Counted from the first letter of the stretch, positions 43,684 to 53,338 are shown. The stretch is DNA of 64,000 nucleotides from UBA1858 sp963976865 (GCA_963976865.1 CAXBLY010000001.1:372001-436000), one strand, 5' to 3'. The notes: generated by a model not told the origin, from the letters alone. Numbers and translations are program-made.

Positions 43684-43713
43684 CTTTAATACTCCCTATA
43701 TAAAAAAATCTTT

Positions 43714-44190
43714 CTAAACCGATGACAAAAGTGCTTTATTAATAGACGCAGCCAGACTCTCTCGTTCTTCATTGTTGAGACATGCGCCTACTTCCAATTC
43801 CTTTCCTTTTGATCTCATCACTAATCGACTTTGCAAATGCGCCCTGACAGGTGGATACAGTACCACTTGGGTCCATGCACGCTGAAAACGATGCAAATGC
43901 CGTGTCTTGTTTCGACCTACCTCAACATTTACGTAATCGGTATCAATCGATATTACTTCACACCGGGTCGCCCGTAAGCCACTCCAGTACAGAATTCCTG
44001 CAAGCATCATCATTTCAAGACCAGCAAATGGAAGGATCAACCATAATCCTTGTAACGCAAAAACACCTGCTATGCTAAATGTAATGACCGTTAAGCTCGC
44101 AATAAAAATCTTGTTTTCCCGCCATGACATCGAGTAATTGGGTGTCACCACAAAAGTTGAGAGCAATTTTTTCTCTGCTCCAGCTTCCAT
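43714..44190 (-). CDS. DUF2244 membrane protein
   Basis: A 158-residue protein with two adjacent membrane helices (about 30-46 and 50-68) and a C-terminal soluble domain. The pattern NYSMSWRENKIFI, then GLWLILPFAGLEMMMLAG, then TRHLHRFQRAWTQVVL fits DUF2244. Such genes occur next to oxidase or cell-envelope genes; function unknown. First gene of the cox unit on this strand, 30 nt before ctaC. Confidence 0.82.
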   Translation of the reverse strand: MEAGAEKKLLSTFVVTPNYSMSWRENKIFIASLTVITFSIAGVFALQGLWLILPFAGLEMMMLAGILYWSGLRATRCEVISIDTDYVNVEVGRNKTRHLHRFQRAWTQVVLYPPVRAHLQSRLVMRSKGKELEVGACLNNEERESLAASINKALLSSV

Positions 44191-44475
44191 GTTAGCTGAC
44201 GACCTTGATGACTGATTTCATGCGCTGAAATTTATTTATACTTAGAACACTCATTTACAGTGAATGCTTATCCGCGAATATTAGCAATTATTGATATGAA
44301 ATTCATAGCTACTCTAAGGGATATTTCGTACTTGTTATGGTTCATTTGATCTAAATCATGCAAATATCTGTACAAATATTGACCTTACCTTCATTGACGA
44401 CCCATTGTTAGTGCAAATACCATTCACTTTGACCTGTGAAAACATCGCAGCCAATCGGGGTGTTCCGACTATTTC
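44191..44475 (-). promoter_or_regulatory. Upstream control region of the cox unit
   Basis: These 285 bases between bioC and the DUF2244 gene hold no open gene. They should contain the promoter of the cox unit. An FNR/ANR-like box is present at 44346-44359. A possible promoter on the - strand (TTGCAT and CATAAC, 18 nt apart) would place that box between its two hexamers, but the hexamers are weak. Confidence 0.5.
44346..44359. promoter_or_regulatory. FNR/ANR-like binding site
   Basis: TTGATCTAAATCAT matches TTGAT-N4-ATCAA at nine of ten defined positions. It lies 156 nt upstream of the DUF2244-ctaC unit. In Pseudomonas the aa3 oxidase genes are repressed under low oxygen, so repression by an FNR/ANR homologue is plausible here. 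Confidence 0.55.
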
Positions 44476-45324
44476 TTACTTGAATTGTATTGGCTGCCAT
44501 TCATCTGCACTGTTTTGGTTCGATTGTACCAGAGACTGCTTCCTTCCGTGCCCGTAGAGCACTTCATAACTAGCGGGGTACTTACCATTTGGCAGCACAA
44601 ATTTTCTATATTCTTCAAGTACTGCATTCAATCGCTTCCTCGTCATCAGTCCACGTGCACGTTGTTCAAGATGATTTGTAGCGCCAGTATTTTGCAGATC
44701 TTTAAACAACTGCATGGGATCAGAATACTCAACAGTGATTATTTCAGATTCCATCACCGGCGAGGCAAATCCGCTAGCCAGCAATCCATCTCCCAGCAAC
44801 TGCATATCTATAAAAGAACTGACATGAGGAAGGTCATCCACCTCGGCAAAACAGTGGCGCAACTCTTTTAGTGTATCAGGGCCAAAGGATGAGAATAGCA
44901 GTAGCCCCTGGTCTTTTAGCACGCGACAGCTTTCTTCAAAAGCTGCACCAATATCATTACACCACTGCAAGGTTGATGCTGAAAAAATTACATCCAGGGA
45001 CTCATCCTTAAAGGGAAGTGCTTCTGCATCACCGCATACTGCATATTGATAATTTACCTGCGATTCGTTTTTAGCCCACGCCAGCATAGGCAAGGCAAAA
45101 TCAATTGCATAATAGGAATTCGACCCATAGTGCTTGCGTAACAAATTGCCTGCAAGACCAGTACCACTACCCATATCTAGTAATGTGTCGACTGGACCCT
45201 TTTGCAATACCTGTAACTTATCCAGCAAACGAACAAGAATTTCTTTCTGCACAACTGCGGCTTCATTATAGGAAGTTGCCGCCTTGGCAAAAGCTGTTTT
45301 GACGTCGTCCCGAGAAATATTCAT
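44476..45324 (-). CDS. bioC: Malonyl-ACP O-methyltransferase BioC
   Basis: Methylates malonyl-ACP to start pimelate synthesis for biotin. It has 282 residues. The N-terminus VKTAFAKAATSYNEAAVVQ is the BioC signature, followed by the SAM loop LLDMGSGTGLAG and the segment FSASTLQWCNDIGAAFEE. It abuts bioH with no gap (the stop and start of the two genes meet at 45324/45325). The other bio genes (B, F, D) are not in the window. Confidence 0.93.
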   Translation of the reverse strand: MNISRDDVKTAFAKAATSYNEAAVVQKEILVRLLDKLQVLQKGPVDTLLDMGSGTGLAGNLLRKHYGSNSYYAIDFALPMLAWAKNESQVNYQYAVCGDAEALPFKDESLDVIFSASTLQWCNDIGAAFEESCRVLKDQGLLLFSSFGPDTLKELRHCFAEVDDLPHVSSFIDMQLLGDGLLASGFASPVMESEIITVEYSDPMQLFKDLQNTGATNHLEQRARGLMTRKRLNAVLEEYRKFVLPNGKYPASYEVLYGHGRKQSLVQSNQNSADEWQPIQFK

Positions 45325-46059
45325 TTAATCTTGCAGGTAGGTGTTTATGATGCGTGCAACCGCGTCAGGCTGAGAGATGTGTGGCGCATGACCCGCACCT
45401 GAAATTATAGACAGCGGTGAATCAGAAATATATGCCGCGTGTTGCGCAGAAACAAGACTCACAACCGCGTCAGAAGCGCCATGAATAAATGAAGTGTTAC
45501 ATTGCAGCGTCTTTAGTGTTTCCAATAGATCCAGCTGTTGCAACAATGCCAGCCCGTACCCGCATTCCTTCAAATCATAATTCTCAAAGTCACAGGCCTT
45601 TTTCAGAAAACGTAAACTTGTTCGTGCCGATTCATCCCCTTTTGCCAGCAACGTTAAAAACTTGTTAAGCGCTGACATTGGTTGTGTTTGGTAGCGGGCC
45701 AAGAAGCCAGTAAACCATTGGTAATCAATGCCGGCATTTTTATTATCTTGACAGACAAACTTTGGAACAGATGCGATAAAGCAAATATTTTCAATATATT
45801 CAGGAAATCTTGCTGCCAGTTTTACTGCTAATAAGCCACCCATTGACCAGGCTATAATATTAGTGGGCCTGTTTATCGTTGCCGCCAGGTTTTCTATGTA
45901 GTTATCTATTTCGCCTAAAGAACCCGCTATTTTTGAATCCCTGTGCCAGGAAGGGATAACACAATTTATCTGGTAACCATTACTTAATACTGGAATAATT
46001 GGCTCCCAGACTGCACATGTTGCACCCCAACCCGTAAGCAATAATATGTCTTTTTCCAC
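45325..46059 (-). CDS. bioH: Pimeloyl-ACP methyl ester carboxylesterase BioH
   Basis: Alpha/beta hydrolase that releases the methyl group from pimeloyl-ACP methyl ester. It has 244 residues (E. coli 256). N-terminal LLTGWGATCAVWEPI, nucleophile serine in AWSMGGLLA, aspartate in HGASDAVV and histidine in SGAGHAPHI complete the triad. The start is GTG. The identification rests on family features plus direct coupling to bioC. Confidence 0.9.
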   Translation of the reverse strand: MEKDILLLTGWGATCAVWEPIIPVLSNGYQINCVIPSWHRDSKIAGSLGEIDNYIENLAATINRPTNIIAWSMGGLLAVKLAARFPEYIENICFIASVPKFVCQDNKNAGIDYQWFTGFLARYQTQPMSALNKFLTLLAKGDESARTSLRFLKKACDFENYDLKECGYGLALLQQLDLLETLKTLQCNTSFIHGASDAVVSLVSAQHAAYISDSPLSIISGAGHAPHISQPDAVARIINTYLQD

Positions 46060-46100
46060 TGCGGTTCCCTAAATCATCAACTGCAAGAATTTACTCTAAA

Positions 46101-46703
46101 ATGGATTCACAAGTTATCTATGGTTTCAGCATCATACTTGCGTATTTAGCAGGATCTATTTCCAGTTCCATTATCATTGCGCGTATTTTGCAGTTGCCAG
46201 ACCCTCGAAATTTAGGATCCGGCAATCCTGGTGCAACCAACATGTTACGCACCGGTAATAAAAAAGCAGCTGCATTAACATTAACCGGCGATTTGTTAAA
46301 AGGGCTGATTCCCCTTTTAATCGCACGTGGTTTAGGCTTTGACTTGCTAGTATTGTGCCTCATGGGGATGGCAGCAACCATCGGCCACATGTATCCCGTT
46401 TACTATCAATTTCGCGGTGGTAAAGGCGTTGCAACCACAATAGGCGTACTTCTTGGTATTCACTGGCTACTTGCCATTATCTGGGTTGCGATCTGGATCA
46501 GTACTGCGAAGTTAACAAGTTATTCTTCTCTCGCGGCACTCGTCGCCACCACTCTTATTCCTGTCATCGCGTATTTTATGCAGCAGCCCGCTATGGTCCT
46601 TTATCTCACTGGCGGCATCGCAATACTCGTAATTTGGCGACATCAGACTAACATTAAAAATTTGTTAGCCGGCAAAGAGTCTAAAATCGGCAAAAAAAAA
46701 TAA
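46101..46703 (+). CDS. plsY: Acyl-phosphate glycerol-3-phosphate acyltransferase PlsY
   Basis: Membrane acyltransferase that starts phospholipid synthesis from acyl-phosphate. It has 200 residues with five helices. The three conserved loops are SISSSIIIARI near the N-terminus, DPRNLGSGNPGATNMLRTGN, and the FRGGKGVATTIGVL segment. The stop codon directly abuts the convergent tsaD stop. plsY next to tsaD is a common gammaproteobacterial pair. Confidence 0.96.
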   Translation: MDSQVIYGFSIILAYLAGSISSSIIIARILQLPDPRNLGSGNPGATNMLRTGNKKAAALTLTGDLLKGLIPLLIARGLGFDLLVLCLMGMAATIGHMYPVYYQFRGGKGVATTIGVLLGIHWLLAIIWVAIWISTAKLTSYSSLAALVATTLIPVIAYFMQQPAMVLYLTGGIAILVIWRHQTNIKNLLAGKESKIGKKK

Positions 46704-47699
46704 TCACTGTAATGGCCAGCGCGGATATACTTTTATTTCGTTAGTGCCTGCAAATTTTCCTTCCAGTGCATATTGCAATCCTGCATAGGCGATCATTACA
46801 CCATTATCAGTACACAGATTCATATCAGGAAATATTACATTGGCGTCTTCCAGCTGACTAAATTTTTCACGAAGTTTGCGGTTTGCACTTACTCCACCTG
46901 CCACCACTAAAGTCTTCATCCCTGTTTGCGCCATCGCTCTCTGGCATTTGGCAAACAAAGTGTCGGTAACGGCTTGCTGAAATGCATAGGCAATGTCTGC
47001 TTTCTCTTCGTGAGTTTGTGCAGTTTTTCTGTATTCAAGTAATGTATGTGTCTTTAGGCCGCTAAAACTAAAGTCCATGCTTGGATGATCTATCATGGGT
47101 CTTGGGAAATTATCTCTTCTGGATTCGGACTGATTAGCCAGTCTCTCTATAGCCGGCCCCCCTGGATAACCTAGTTCCAACTGCTTGGCCACTTTATCAA
47201 ATGCCTCACCCACAGCATCATCACGGCTTTGCCCCAATACCTCATAATCGCCTAAACCATTTGCCTGGACAATCATGGTATGGCCACCAGAGACCAGTAG
47301 ACATAAAAACGGAAAACACAGCCCTGAATCCTGCGCCAGAAACGGTACTAGCAGGTGTGCCTCCATGTGGTGAACCGGAATCGAGGGAATATCGAGAGAC
47401 CAGGCTATTGCCTGCCCTACTGAAGCACCTACAAATAATGCTCCCACCAGACCTGGACCCGCAGTATAGGCAATTGCCCCCATATCTTCTAAGATCAAAT
47501 TTGCCTCAGATAACGTGTCTTTAAGTAGAGGGGTTATTTTCCGAATATGATCGCGGGAGGCTAGTTCGGGCACAACACCGCCGTATTCAGCATGAAGTTC
47601 GATTTGGCTATATAATCGCTCAGCGAGGATTTTTCCGCTTTCATCGATGATTGCAACGCCTGTTTCATCGCACGAGGATTCAATTCCGAGTACTTTCAT
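46704..47699 (-). CDS. tsaD: tRNA threonylcarbamoyladenosine transferase TsaD
   Basis: Catalytic subunit for the universal t6A37 modification of ANN-decoding tRNAs. It has 331 residues (E. coli 337). The metal-binding HHMEAH motif (IPVHHMEAHLLVPF), N-terminal LGIESSCDETGVAI, VSGGHTMIV and the C-terminal VAGGVSANRKLRE and CTDNGVMIAYAG are all intact. Divergent from rpsU with 113 nt between starts, the classical arrangement. Confidence 0.97.
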   Translation of the reverse strand: MKVLGIESSCDETGVAIIDESGKILAERLYSQIELHAEYGGVVPELASRDHIRKITPLLKDTLSEANLILEDMGAIAYTAGPGLVGALFVGASVGQAIAWSLDIPSIPVHHMEAHLLVPFLAQDSGLCFPFLCLLVSGGHTMIVQANGLGDYEVLGQSRDDAVGEAFDKVAKQLELGYPGGPAIERLANQSESRRDNFPRPMIDHPSMDFSFSGLKTHTLLEYRKTAQTHEEKADIAYAFQQAVTDTLFAKCQRAMAQTGMKTLVVAGGVSANRKLREKFSQLEDANVIFPDMNLCTDNGVMIAYAGLQYALEGKFAGTNEIKVYPRWPLQ

Positions 47700-47741
47700 A
47701 AGATTTTTTGCACTTCCTTGTGGAAAAAGTCAGTTTTACAG

Positions 47742-47769
47742 TTGTAATCGAGCATAGCGCAATTATAAT
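47742..47769 (+). promoter_or_regulatory. Putative sigma-70 promoter of rpsU
   Basis: TTGTAA at 47742-47747 and a perfect TATAAT at 47764-47769, 16 nt apart. Transcription would start near 47776, giving a leader of about 37 nt that includes GAGG at 47805-47808 before the ATG. Confidence 0.65.
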
Positions 47770-47812
47770 CCACCGTCTTTTTGTCAATTCATCACAATAG
47801 TAACGAGGATTT

Positions 47813-48028
47813 ATGCCTGGAGTACGAGTAAAAGAAAATGAGCCATTTGATGTGGCACTACGCCGATTCCGCAGATCATGCGAAAAAGCCGGCGTTTTAA
47901 CCGAAGTTCGTCGTAGAGAATTCTATGAAAAGCCCACTGCAGTACGCAAGCGTAAAGCGGCAGCGGCTGTCAAACGTAACCTTAAGCGTGTATTTCGCAC
48001 CACACTTAAGCGTCGACGTCTGTACTAA
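47813..48028 (+). CDS. rpsU: 30S ribosomal protein S21
   Basis: A 71-residue basic small-subunit protein, the family norm. It begins MPGVRVKENEPFDVALRRF and ends in the arginine-rich LKRVFRTTLKRRRLY. GAGG lies 4 nt upstream of the ATG. The yqeY-like gene starts at the next base after the stop. Confidence 0.98.
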   Translation: MPGVRVKENEPFDVALRRFRRSCEKAGVLTEVRRREFYEKPTAVRKRKAAAAVKRNLKRVFRTTLKRRRLY

Positions 48029-48487
48029 GTGAGCGACTCAGGTTCACTGAAGGAACAAATCGTGGCAGAAATGAAATCTGCCATGAAAGCAGGTGACAAG
48101 GAAAAACTGGCGACCATTCGTCTGATACTGTCAGCAGTGAAACAAGTAGAAGTCGATACACGCACCGAGCTTAATGACCAGGATCTTGTTGGAATCCTGG
48201 ATAAAATGGCAAAACAGCGCCGTGAGTCCATCGATCAGTTTGAGCAGGCCGGTCGCAATGACCTGGCTGATAAAGAAAAATCAGAGCTTGCGATTATTAC
48301 TGACTACCTTCCGAAGGCATTAAGCGATAGTGAAGTGACCCAGCTAGTTGAACAAGCCATCAGCCAGACTTCCGCTTCAACAATGAAAGATATGGGTGCA
48401 GTAATGGCAATACTTAAGCCGCAGATGCAGGGCCGGGCCGATATGAGCCAGGTCAGTAAACTGATCAAAGCAAAGTTGTCCAGCTAA
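48029..48487 (+). CDS. GatB/YqeY domain-containing protein
   Basis: A 152-residue protein similar to the tRNA-binding tail of the GatB amidotransferase subunit (YqeY family). The GTG start at 48029 abuts the rpsU stop. Typical segments are EMKSAMKAGDKEKLATIRLIL and DYLPKALSDSEVTQLVE, then MGAVMAILKPQMQGRADM. The role is not established; a tRNA or RNA-binding function is inferred from the fold. The rpsU-yqeY pair is common, usually followed by dnaG, which here lies 13.4 kb away. Confidence 0.93.
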   Translation: MSDSGSLKEQIVAEMKSAMKAGDKEKLATIRLILSAVKQVEVDTRTELNDQDLVGILDKMAKQRRESIDQFEQAGRNDLADKEKSELAIITDYLPKALSDSEVTQLVEQAISQTSASTMKDMGAVMAILKPQMQGRADMSQVSKLIKAKLSS

Positions 48488-48569
48488 AATTTATCTTCGC
48501 ATACCGGCCATCTTCGGCTACGCTTTCACCCTCACAACCTGAAAGCAAATAACCACTAGACTCTTCCCC

Positions 48570-49637
48570 ATGCCACCATTAAAGAACGATCGTTTCATCC
48601 GCGCACTTTTACGCCAGCCTGTTGATAAAACACCCATATGGATCATGCGCCAGGCAGGCAGATACCTGCCTGAGTATCGTGCAACGCGCCAAAAAGCAGG
48701 TGATTTTCTGACACTGTGTAAAACACCTGAACTCGCTTGCGAAGTCACGATGCAGCCACTGGACCGTTTTGAACTGGATGCGGCGATACTGTTTTCAGAT
48801 ATCCTAACAATTCCCGATGCGATGGGTCTGGGTCTGGAATTTAAAGAAGGGGATGGTCCTACATTTAGCAGGCCAGTAAAAAACCGCCGCGATATCAATC
48901 AACTTGCCGTGCCTGACCCTGGTGGAGAATTGCGATACGTTACTGATGCGGTTTCACTTATTAGGCGGGAACTGGATGGACGTGTGCCCTTGATAGGCTT
49001 TTCTGGCAGTCCATGGACACTCGCCACTTACATGGTTGAAGGCGGTACTTCCAAAGACTTCAGCAAAGTTAAAGGCATGCTGTACGACAGTCCTTCAGAT
49101 ATGCAGAAGTTACTCGATATTTTAAGCGATAGTGTAGCTTTTTATTTAAACGCCCAAATTGAAGCAGGTGCGCAGGCAGTGATGATATTTGATACCTGGG
49201 GCGGTGCGTTAACACCAGAAGACTATCGTCGTTTTTCTCTGGGTTCTATGACACGTATTGTGGAGAAGTTACATCGCAGTTATGACGGAAATACTATTCC
49301 TGTCACATTGTTTTCCAAGGGTGCCAATCATTCACTGGCTGATTTAGCCAATTCCGGCGCCAATGGTGTGGGACTGGACTGGACTGTGAATATAGGCGAT
49401 GCCAGGCGCATAGTCAGCGATAAGGTAGCACTTCAGGGAAATCTTGACCCGGCGATTCTTTACAGTTCTCATGATTCAGTTAAGCAACATGCAAAAAAAG
49501 TAATGGACGATTACGGCCACAATACGGGCCATATATTCAACCTCGGGCATGGCATTCACCCCGCTATCGAACCTGAGAAGGTTAAAACACTGGTTGATTA
49601 CGTACACGAATACAGCGCATCACGTAACCTGAAGTAG
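48570..49637 (+). CDS. hemE: Uroporphyrinogen decarboxylase HemE
   Basis: Decarboxylates uroporphyrinogen III to coproporphyrinogen III in haem synthesis. It has 355 residues (E. coli 354). N-terminal PIWIMRQAGRYLPEYR, the substrate-aspartate region ILFSDILTIPDAMGLG, GFSGSPWTLATYMVEGG, and C-terminal FNLGHGIHPAIEPE are all present. It ends 11 nt before the convergent mrcA stop. Confidence 0.97.
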   Translation: MPPLKNDRFIRALLRQPVDKTPIWIMRQAGRYLPEYRATRQKAGDFLTLCKTPELACEVTMQPLDRFELDAAILFSDILTIPDAMGLGLEFKEGDGPTFSRPVKNRRDINQLAVPDPGGELRYVTDAVSLIRRELDGRVPLIGFSGSPWTLATYMVEGGTSKDFSKVKGMLYDSPSDMQKLLDILSDSVAFYLNAQIEAGAQAVMIFDTWGGALTPEDYRRFSLGSMTRIVEKLHRSYDGNTIPVTLFSKGANHSLADLANSGANGVGLDWTVNIGDARRIVSDKVALQGNLDPAILYSSHDSVKQHAKKVMDDYGHNTGHIFNLGHGIHPAIEPEKVKTLVDYVHEYSASRNLK

Positions 49638-49647
49638 TGTGCCAGAG

Positions 49648-52107
49648 CTAAAATAACTGTTCAGGTAGCGTTCCTGACTGGCCCGTATCCCTATTGCCAT
49701 GATCAACACTGATTGACCTCGGGGCTGTGTAATCCAGCGCAGGGACTTGATCCATATGAAAGGCCTCTTCTATGCCAAAGCCACTATCCTGATCAACAAT
49801 TGCACCTGTCTGTGGGTCAACCTTTAATAACACCATGTCTTTTGGCAACGGGCGTTCAATGCGTGGTTCTCCCTGCAGTGCTACCTGCATGTAGTCTATC
49901 CATATAGGCAGGGCCGCAACGCCGCCCACTTCGCTACGCCCGAGAGGTTTATTTTCATCAAATCCCAGCCACACGACAGTCACCACATTAGGGTGATAAC
50001 CTGCAAACCAGGCGTCATGCTGGTCATTTGTTGTGCCAGTCTTGCCCACGATATCTGAACGATTCAGTACCAGTGCCCGCCGGCCTGTGCCGAATCTAAT
50101 AACATCTTTCAGCATGCTATCTATCTGATAAGCATTGACTTCACTAAGCACTCTGGGTGCTACCCGGATTTCTTCAATGTCTGAACCGGTAGAATCGATT
50201 AGCCCCAATTCAGCCATCTCTTCAGCATGCATTGATATCTCTGCTGCTAATCGAGCACATTCCTGATTACAGACTCGAGCAGGGTTGGCCAAAAATAATA
50301 CTTCTTCATCCGGACCTTCAATTCTTTCTATAAAGTACGCATCTACTTTATAGCCCCCATTGGCGAATACCGCATATGCATTTGCCAGAGTCAGTGGTGT
50401 GACTACCCCACTGCCTAATGCCAGCGTTAAGTCTTTTGGTAATTTTTCAACATCAAAGCCAAATTTACCCGCGTGTTCGCGCGCAAATTTTCGCCCGATA
50501 TCGCGCAACAGGCGAATTGACACCATGTTTCTGGATTTTGTCAGCGCCAAACGCATGCGTGTTGGGCCATAAAACTTGCCAGAGTAGTTTTGTGGCCGCC
50601 AGGAATCTTCAGTCGATGAGTCCTGAAAAACAACGGGAGCATCATTGATGACACTGGCTGGTGTGAACCCGGCTTCAATAGCTGCTGAGTATATAAAAGG
50701 CTTGAAGGAGGAACCTGGTTGTCTCAGGGCCTGTGTTGCGCGATTAAATTTACTCGCATAAAAATCAAACCCCCCCATTAATGCACTGATTGAACCATCT
50801 TCCGGGCGCAGGGAAACAAGAGCACTTGACGCTTTTGGAATTTGCCTAAGTTGCCAACCTTTTGCTGTATCTACTACTCGAATAATGTCTCCGGCTTTCA
50901 GGACATCTGTTACCTTTTTGATTACGGGACCGAGACTATTTTGAGATTTATAGGTCCTCGCCCATTTCACCGCATCAATATCAAGCTGAATGATTTCTTT
51001 TGCCAGTGTCACAATCGCTGATTTTTCATTAACCTCTGTGACCACACCTGGCTGTAACCCCCCGACTGTTGGCATCGTTAAAACCAGTTCCGCGACCACT
51101 TCTACATCGGTTAGCTTGTCAACAGGGATGCTACCTTCAGGACCCCGATAACCGTGTCTTAAATCATAGGCCAATATGCCGCCTTGAACGGCATCAACCG
51201 CAGCCTGCTGCTTACTCGCTTCAATCGTAGTGTAGACACTATAGCCTTCTGAGTAAGCGTCTTCTCCATACAGGCTGGTCATATAAGAACGAACCATTTC
51301 CCCAATATAAGGTGCTTCAACCTCAATTTTAACCGCATAGCGCTTAGCCTCAACAGGAGTCGCTATCGCTTCTGCATAATCTTCTCTGGATATCTTTTTC
51401 AGATCCAGCATGCGTCCGAGAACGTAGTCCCTTCTCACAGTAGCCCGTTCCAGATTACTGATAGGATTAAATCTTGAAGGTGCCTTAGGTAACCCGGCAA
51501 TCATGGCGACCTGTTCTAGAGACAACTCTGCGGCACTCTTTCCGTAATACACTTCCGCAGCCGCACCGACTCCATATGCCCGTTGACCCAGATATATCTT
51601 GTTTAAATACAACTCAAGAATTTCCTGTTTGGTCAGTTCTTTCTCAATACGCAGTGCCAGCATTATTTCTTTAATTTTTCGCGTATAGGTTCTTTCCGGC
51701 GTTAAAAAGAAATTACGCGCAAGTTGCATGGTAATCGTGCTGCCACCCTGTGCCTTTTGTCCGGTGATGACTAGATTTATTACCGCTCTTAGTAGACCTT
51801 GATAGTCAACACCGGGATGTTCAAAGAATCGATCATCCTCAGCAGCCAGGAATGCATCGACCATTGTTTGGGGAAGTTCCTGATAGGAAAGGGGAATCCG
51901 GCGCTTTTCACCAAACAGGGCGATTAATTTGCCTTCGCGGCTATAAACCTTCAAAGGTGTCTGTAGTTTTACATCTTTGAGAGTGTCAACGGGAGGAAGT
52001 TGAGGTGAGTAAATCAGGTACGCAGTCGACAAAATTGCCACCACTGCGACGGACATAACGATTAATCCGATGAAACCTAGCTTAAACAACTTTATATTCA
52101 ATGACAT
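49648..52107 (-). CDS. mrcA: Penicillin-binding protein 1A
   Basis: Bifunctional peptidoglycan glycosyltransferase/transpeptidase. It has 819 residues (E. coli 850). An N-terminal membrane anchor (about 10-32) leads to the GT51 domain with catalytic Glu90 in AAEDDRFFEHPGVD, then GGSTITMQLARN and RKIKEIMLALRIEKELTK. An OB-like insertion follows. The transpeptidase motifs are SSFK (RQPGSSFKPF), SRN (TKSRNMVSIRL) and KTGTT. It is divergent from pilM, the standard gammaproteobacterial arrangement. Confidence 0.97.
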   Translation of the reverse strand: MSLNIKLFKLGFIGLIVMSVAVVAILSTAYLIYSPQLPPVDTLKDVKLQTPLKVYSREGKLIALFGEKRRIPLSYQELPQTMVDAFLAAEDDRFFEHPGVDYQGLLRAVINLVITGQKAQGGSTITMQLARNFFLTPERTYTRKIKEIMLALRIEKELTKQEILELYLNKIYLGQRAYGVGAAAEVYYGKSAAELSLEQVAMIAGLPKAPSRFNPISNLERATVRRDYVLGRMLDLKKISREDYAEAIATPVEAKRYAVKIEVEAPYIGEMVRSYMTSLYGEDAYSEGYSVYTTIEASKQQAAVDAVQGGILAYDLRHGYRGPEGSIPVDKLTDVEVVAELVLTMPTVGGLQPGVVTEVNEKSAIVTLAKEIIQLDIDAVKWARTYKSQNSLGPVIKKVTDVLKAGDIIRVVDTAKGWQLRQIPKASSALVSLRPEDGSISALMGGFDFYASKFNRATQALRQPGSSFKPFIYSAAIEAGFTPASVINDAPVVFQDSSTEDSWRPQNYSGKFYGPTRMRLALTKSRNMVSIRLLRDIGRKFAREHAGKFGFDVEKLPKDLTLALGSGVVTPLTLANAYAVFANGGYKVDAYFIERIEGPDEEVLFLANPARVCNQECARLAAEISMHAEEMAELGLIDSTGSDIEEIRVAPRVLSEVNAYQIDSMLKDVIRFGTGRRALVLNRSDIVGKTGTTNDQHDAWFAGYHPNVVTVVWLGFDENKPLGRSEVGGVAALPIWIDYMQVALQGEPRIERPLPKDMVLLKVDPQTGAIVDQDSGFGIEEAFHMDQVPALDYTAPRSISVDHGNRDTGQSGTLPEQLF

Positions 52108-52184
52108 ATGATTAAAATGTTATTAATTCTGTAAGTTACGAATCTAAGGCAAGAAACAAATGAAAGAGTTCTCAAATAACTTAA

Positions 52185-52212
52185 TTGTCAAAAACTCACA
52201 TCTTGTTATAGA
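52185..52212 (+). promoter_or_regulatory. Putative sigma-70 promoter of pilMNOPQ
   Basis: TTGTCA at 52185-52190 and TATAGA at 52207-52212 with a 16-nt spacer, about 60 nt before pilM. The region between the divergent mrcA and pilM starts is 164 nt and A/T-rich, so other hexamer pairs are possible. Confidence 0.35.
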
Positions 52213-52271
52213 GTTCGGCTTATAATTTTATAAAAAATACAAATAGACTAAATAACTAACGGAAACTAAAC

Positions 52272-53333
52272 GTGCTTCCATTTACTTCGCGAAAAAATCC
52301 AGTCATCGGTATCGATATTAGCTCAACCTCCGTGAAGGTTTTAGAGCTTTCTCACAGTGGCTCTGGATACCGAGTTGAACATTACGGCGTAGAGCCTCTG
52401 CCGGCAAACTGTATCACTGAAAAAGTCATCTCAGATGTTGACGCGGTAGGCGACTCTATACGAAAAGTGCTCAAGCGAACAGGAAGCAAGGCCAAAAAAT
52501 GCACACTTGCAGTGGCAGGCTCCGCTGTTATTACTAAAGTTATCACAATGCCTTCTTCTCTATCTGACGCAGAGATGGAAGGACAGATCCAGATTGAAGC
52601 GGATCAGTACATTCCCTATGCCCTCGAAGAAGTAAACCTTGATTTTAACGTACTTGGGCCCACGGAAGGCAATCCCGATACGGTTGATGTACTACTTGCA
52701 GCTTCACGCAGTGAAAATGTAGAAATGAGAGTCGCAGCATCCGAGGTCGCGGGATTAACACCTGTCGTCGTCGATGTAGAAGCTTACGCAATTGAAAGTG
52801 TTTACCCGCTCCTGTCAGACCAGGTACCCGGACAGGGGATTGATAAAACAGTCGGCATTCTTGATATAGGTTCAACCATGACAAGCTTAAACGTCATGCA
52901 GAACGGATCTATGATCTACACTCGGGAACAACCATTTGGCGGCAAGCAACTCACTGAAGAAATCATGCATCAGTATGGTCTTACTTATGAAGAAGCCGGA
53001 CTTGCAAAAAAAGAAGGTGGCCTGCCAGACAACTACATTACCGATTTACTCGAACCATTTAAATTAACTGCAGCGCAGCAGGCGAATCGTTTCCTGCAGT
53101 TTTTCTACTCTGCAAGTCAACACTCAACAGTAGATCATATTGTGCTGGCTGGAGGATGTGCCTCCATTCCAGGACTAGATGAAAGAATTCAAAATGAATT
53201 GGGCATTTCCGTTTCGACGGCCAACCCATTTACACATGTTTCACTAGGACCAAAAGTTAATCCTCAAGCATTAGGTAACGATGCCCCTGCATTGCTGATT
53301 GCTTGCGGCCTTGCATTGAGGGCATTTGACTAA
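52272..53333 (+). CDS. pilM: Type IV pilus assembly protein PilM
   Basis: Actin-like ATPase of the inner-membrane alignment complex. It has 353 residues, with a GTG start preceded by GGAAAC. The N-terminal phosphate loop is VIGIDISSTSVKVLEL, the second VGILDIGSTMTSLNVM, and the adenosine-side motif IVLAGGCASIPGLDE. The cytoplasmic N-terminus of PilN binds in its groove. First gene of pilMNOPQ; pilN follows after 5 nt. Confidence 0.96.
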   Translation: MLPFTSRKNPVIGIDISSTSVKVLELSHSGSGYRVEHYGVEPLPANCITEKVISDVDAVGDSIRKVLKRTGSKAKKCTLAVAGSAVITKVITMPSSLSDAEMEGQIQIEADQYIPYALEEVNLDFNVLGPTEGNPDTVDVLLAASRSENVEMRVAASEVAGLTPVVVDVEAYAIESVYPLLSDQVPGQGIDKTVGILDIGSTMTSLNVMQNGSMIYTREQPFGGKQLTEEIMHQYGLTYEEAGLAKKEGGLPDNYITDLLEPFKLTAAQQANRFLQFFYSASQHSTVDHIVLAGGCASIPGLDERIQNELGISVSTANPFTHVSLGPKVNPQALGNDAPALLIACGLALRAFD

Positions 53334-53338
53334 ACACC

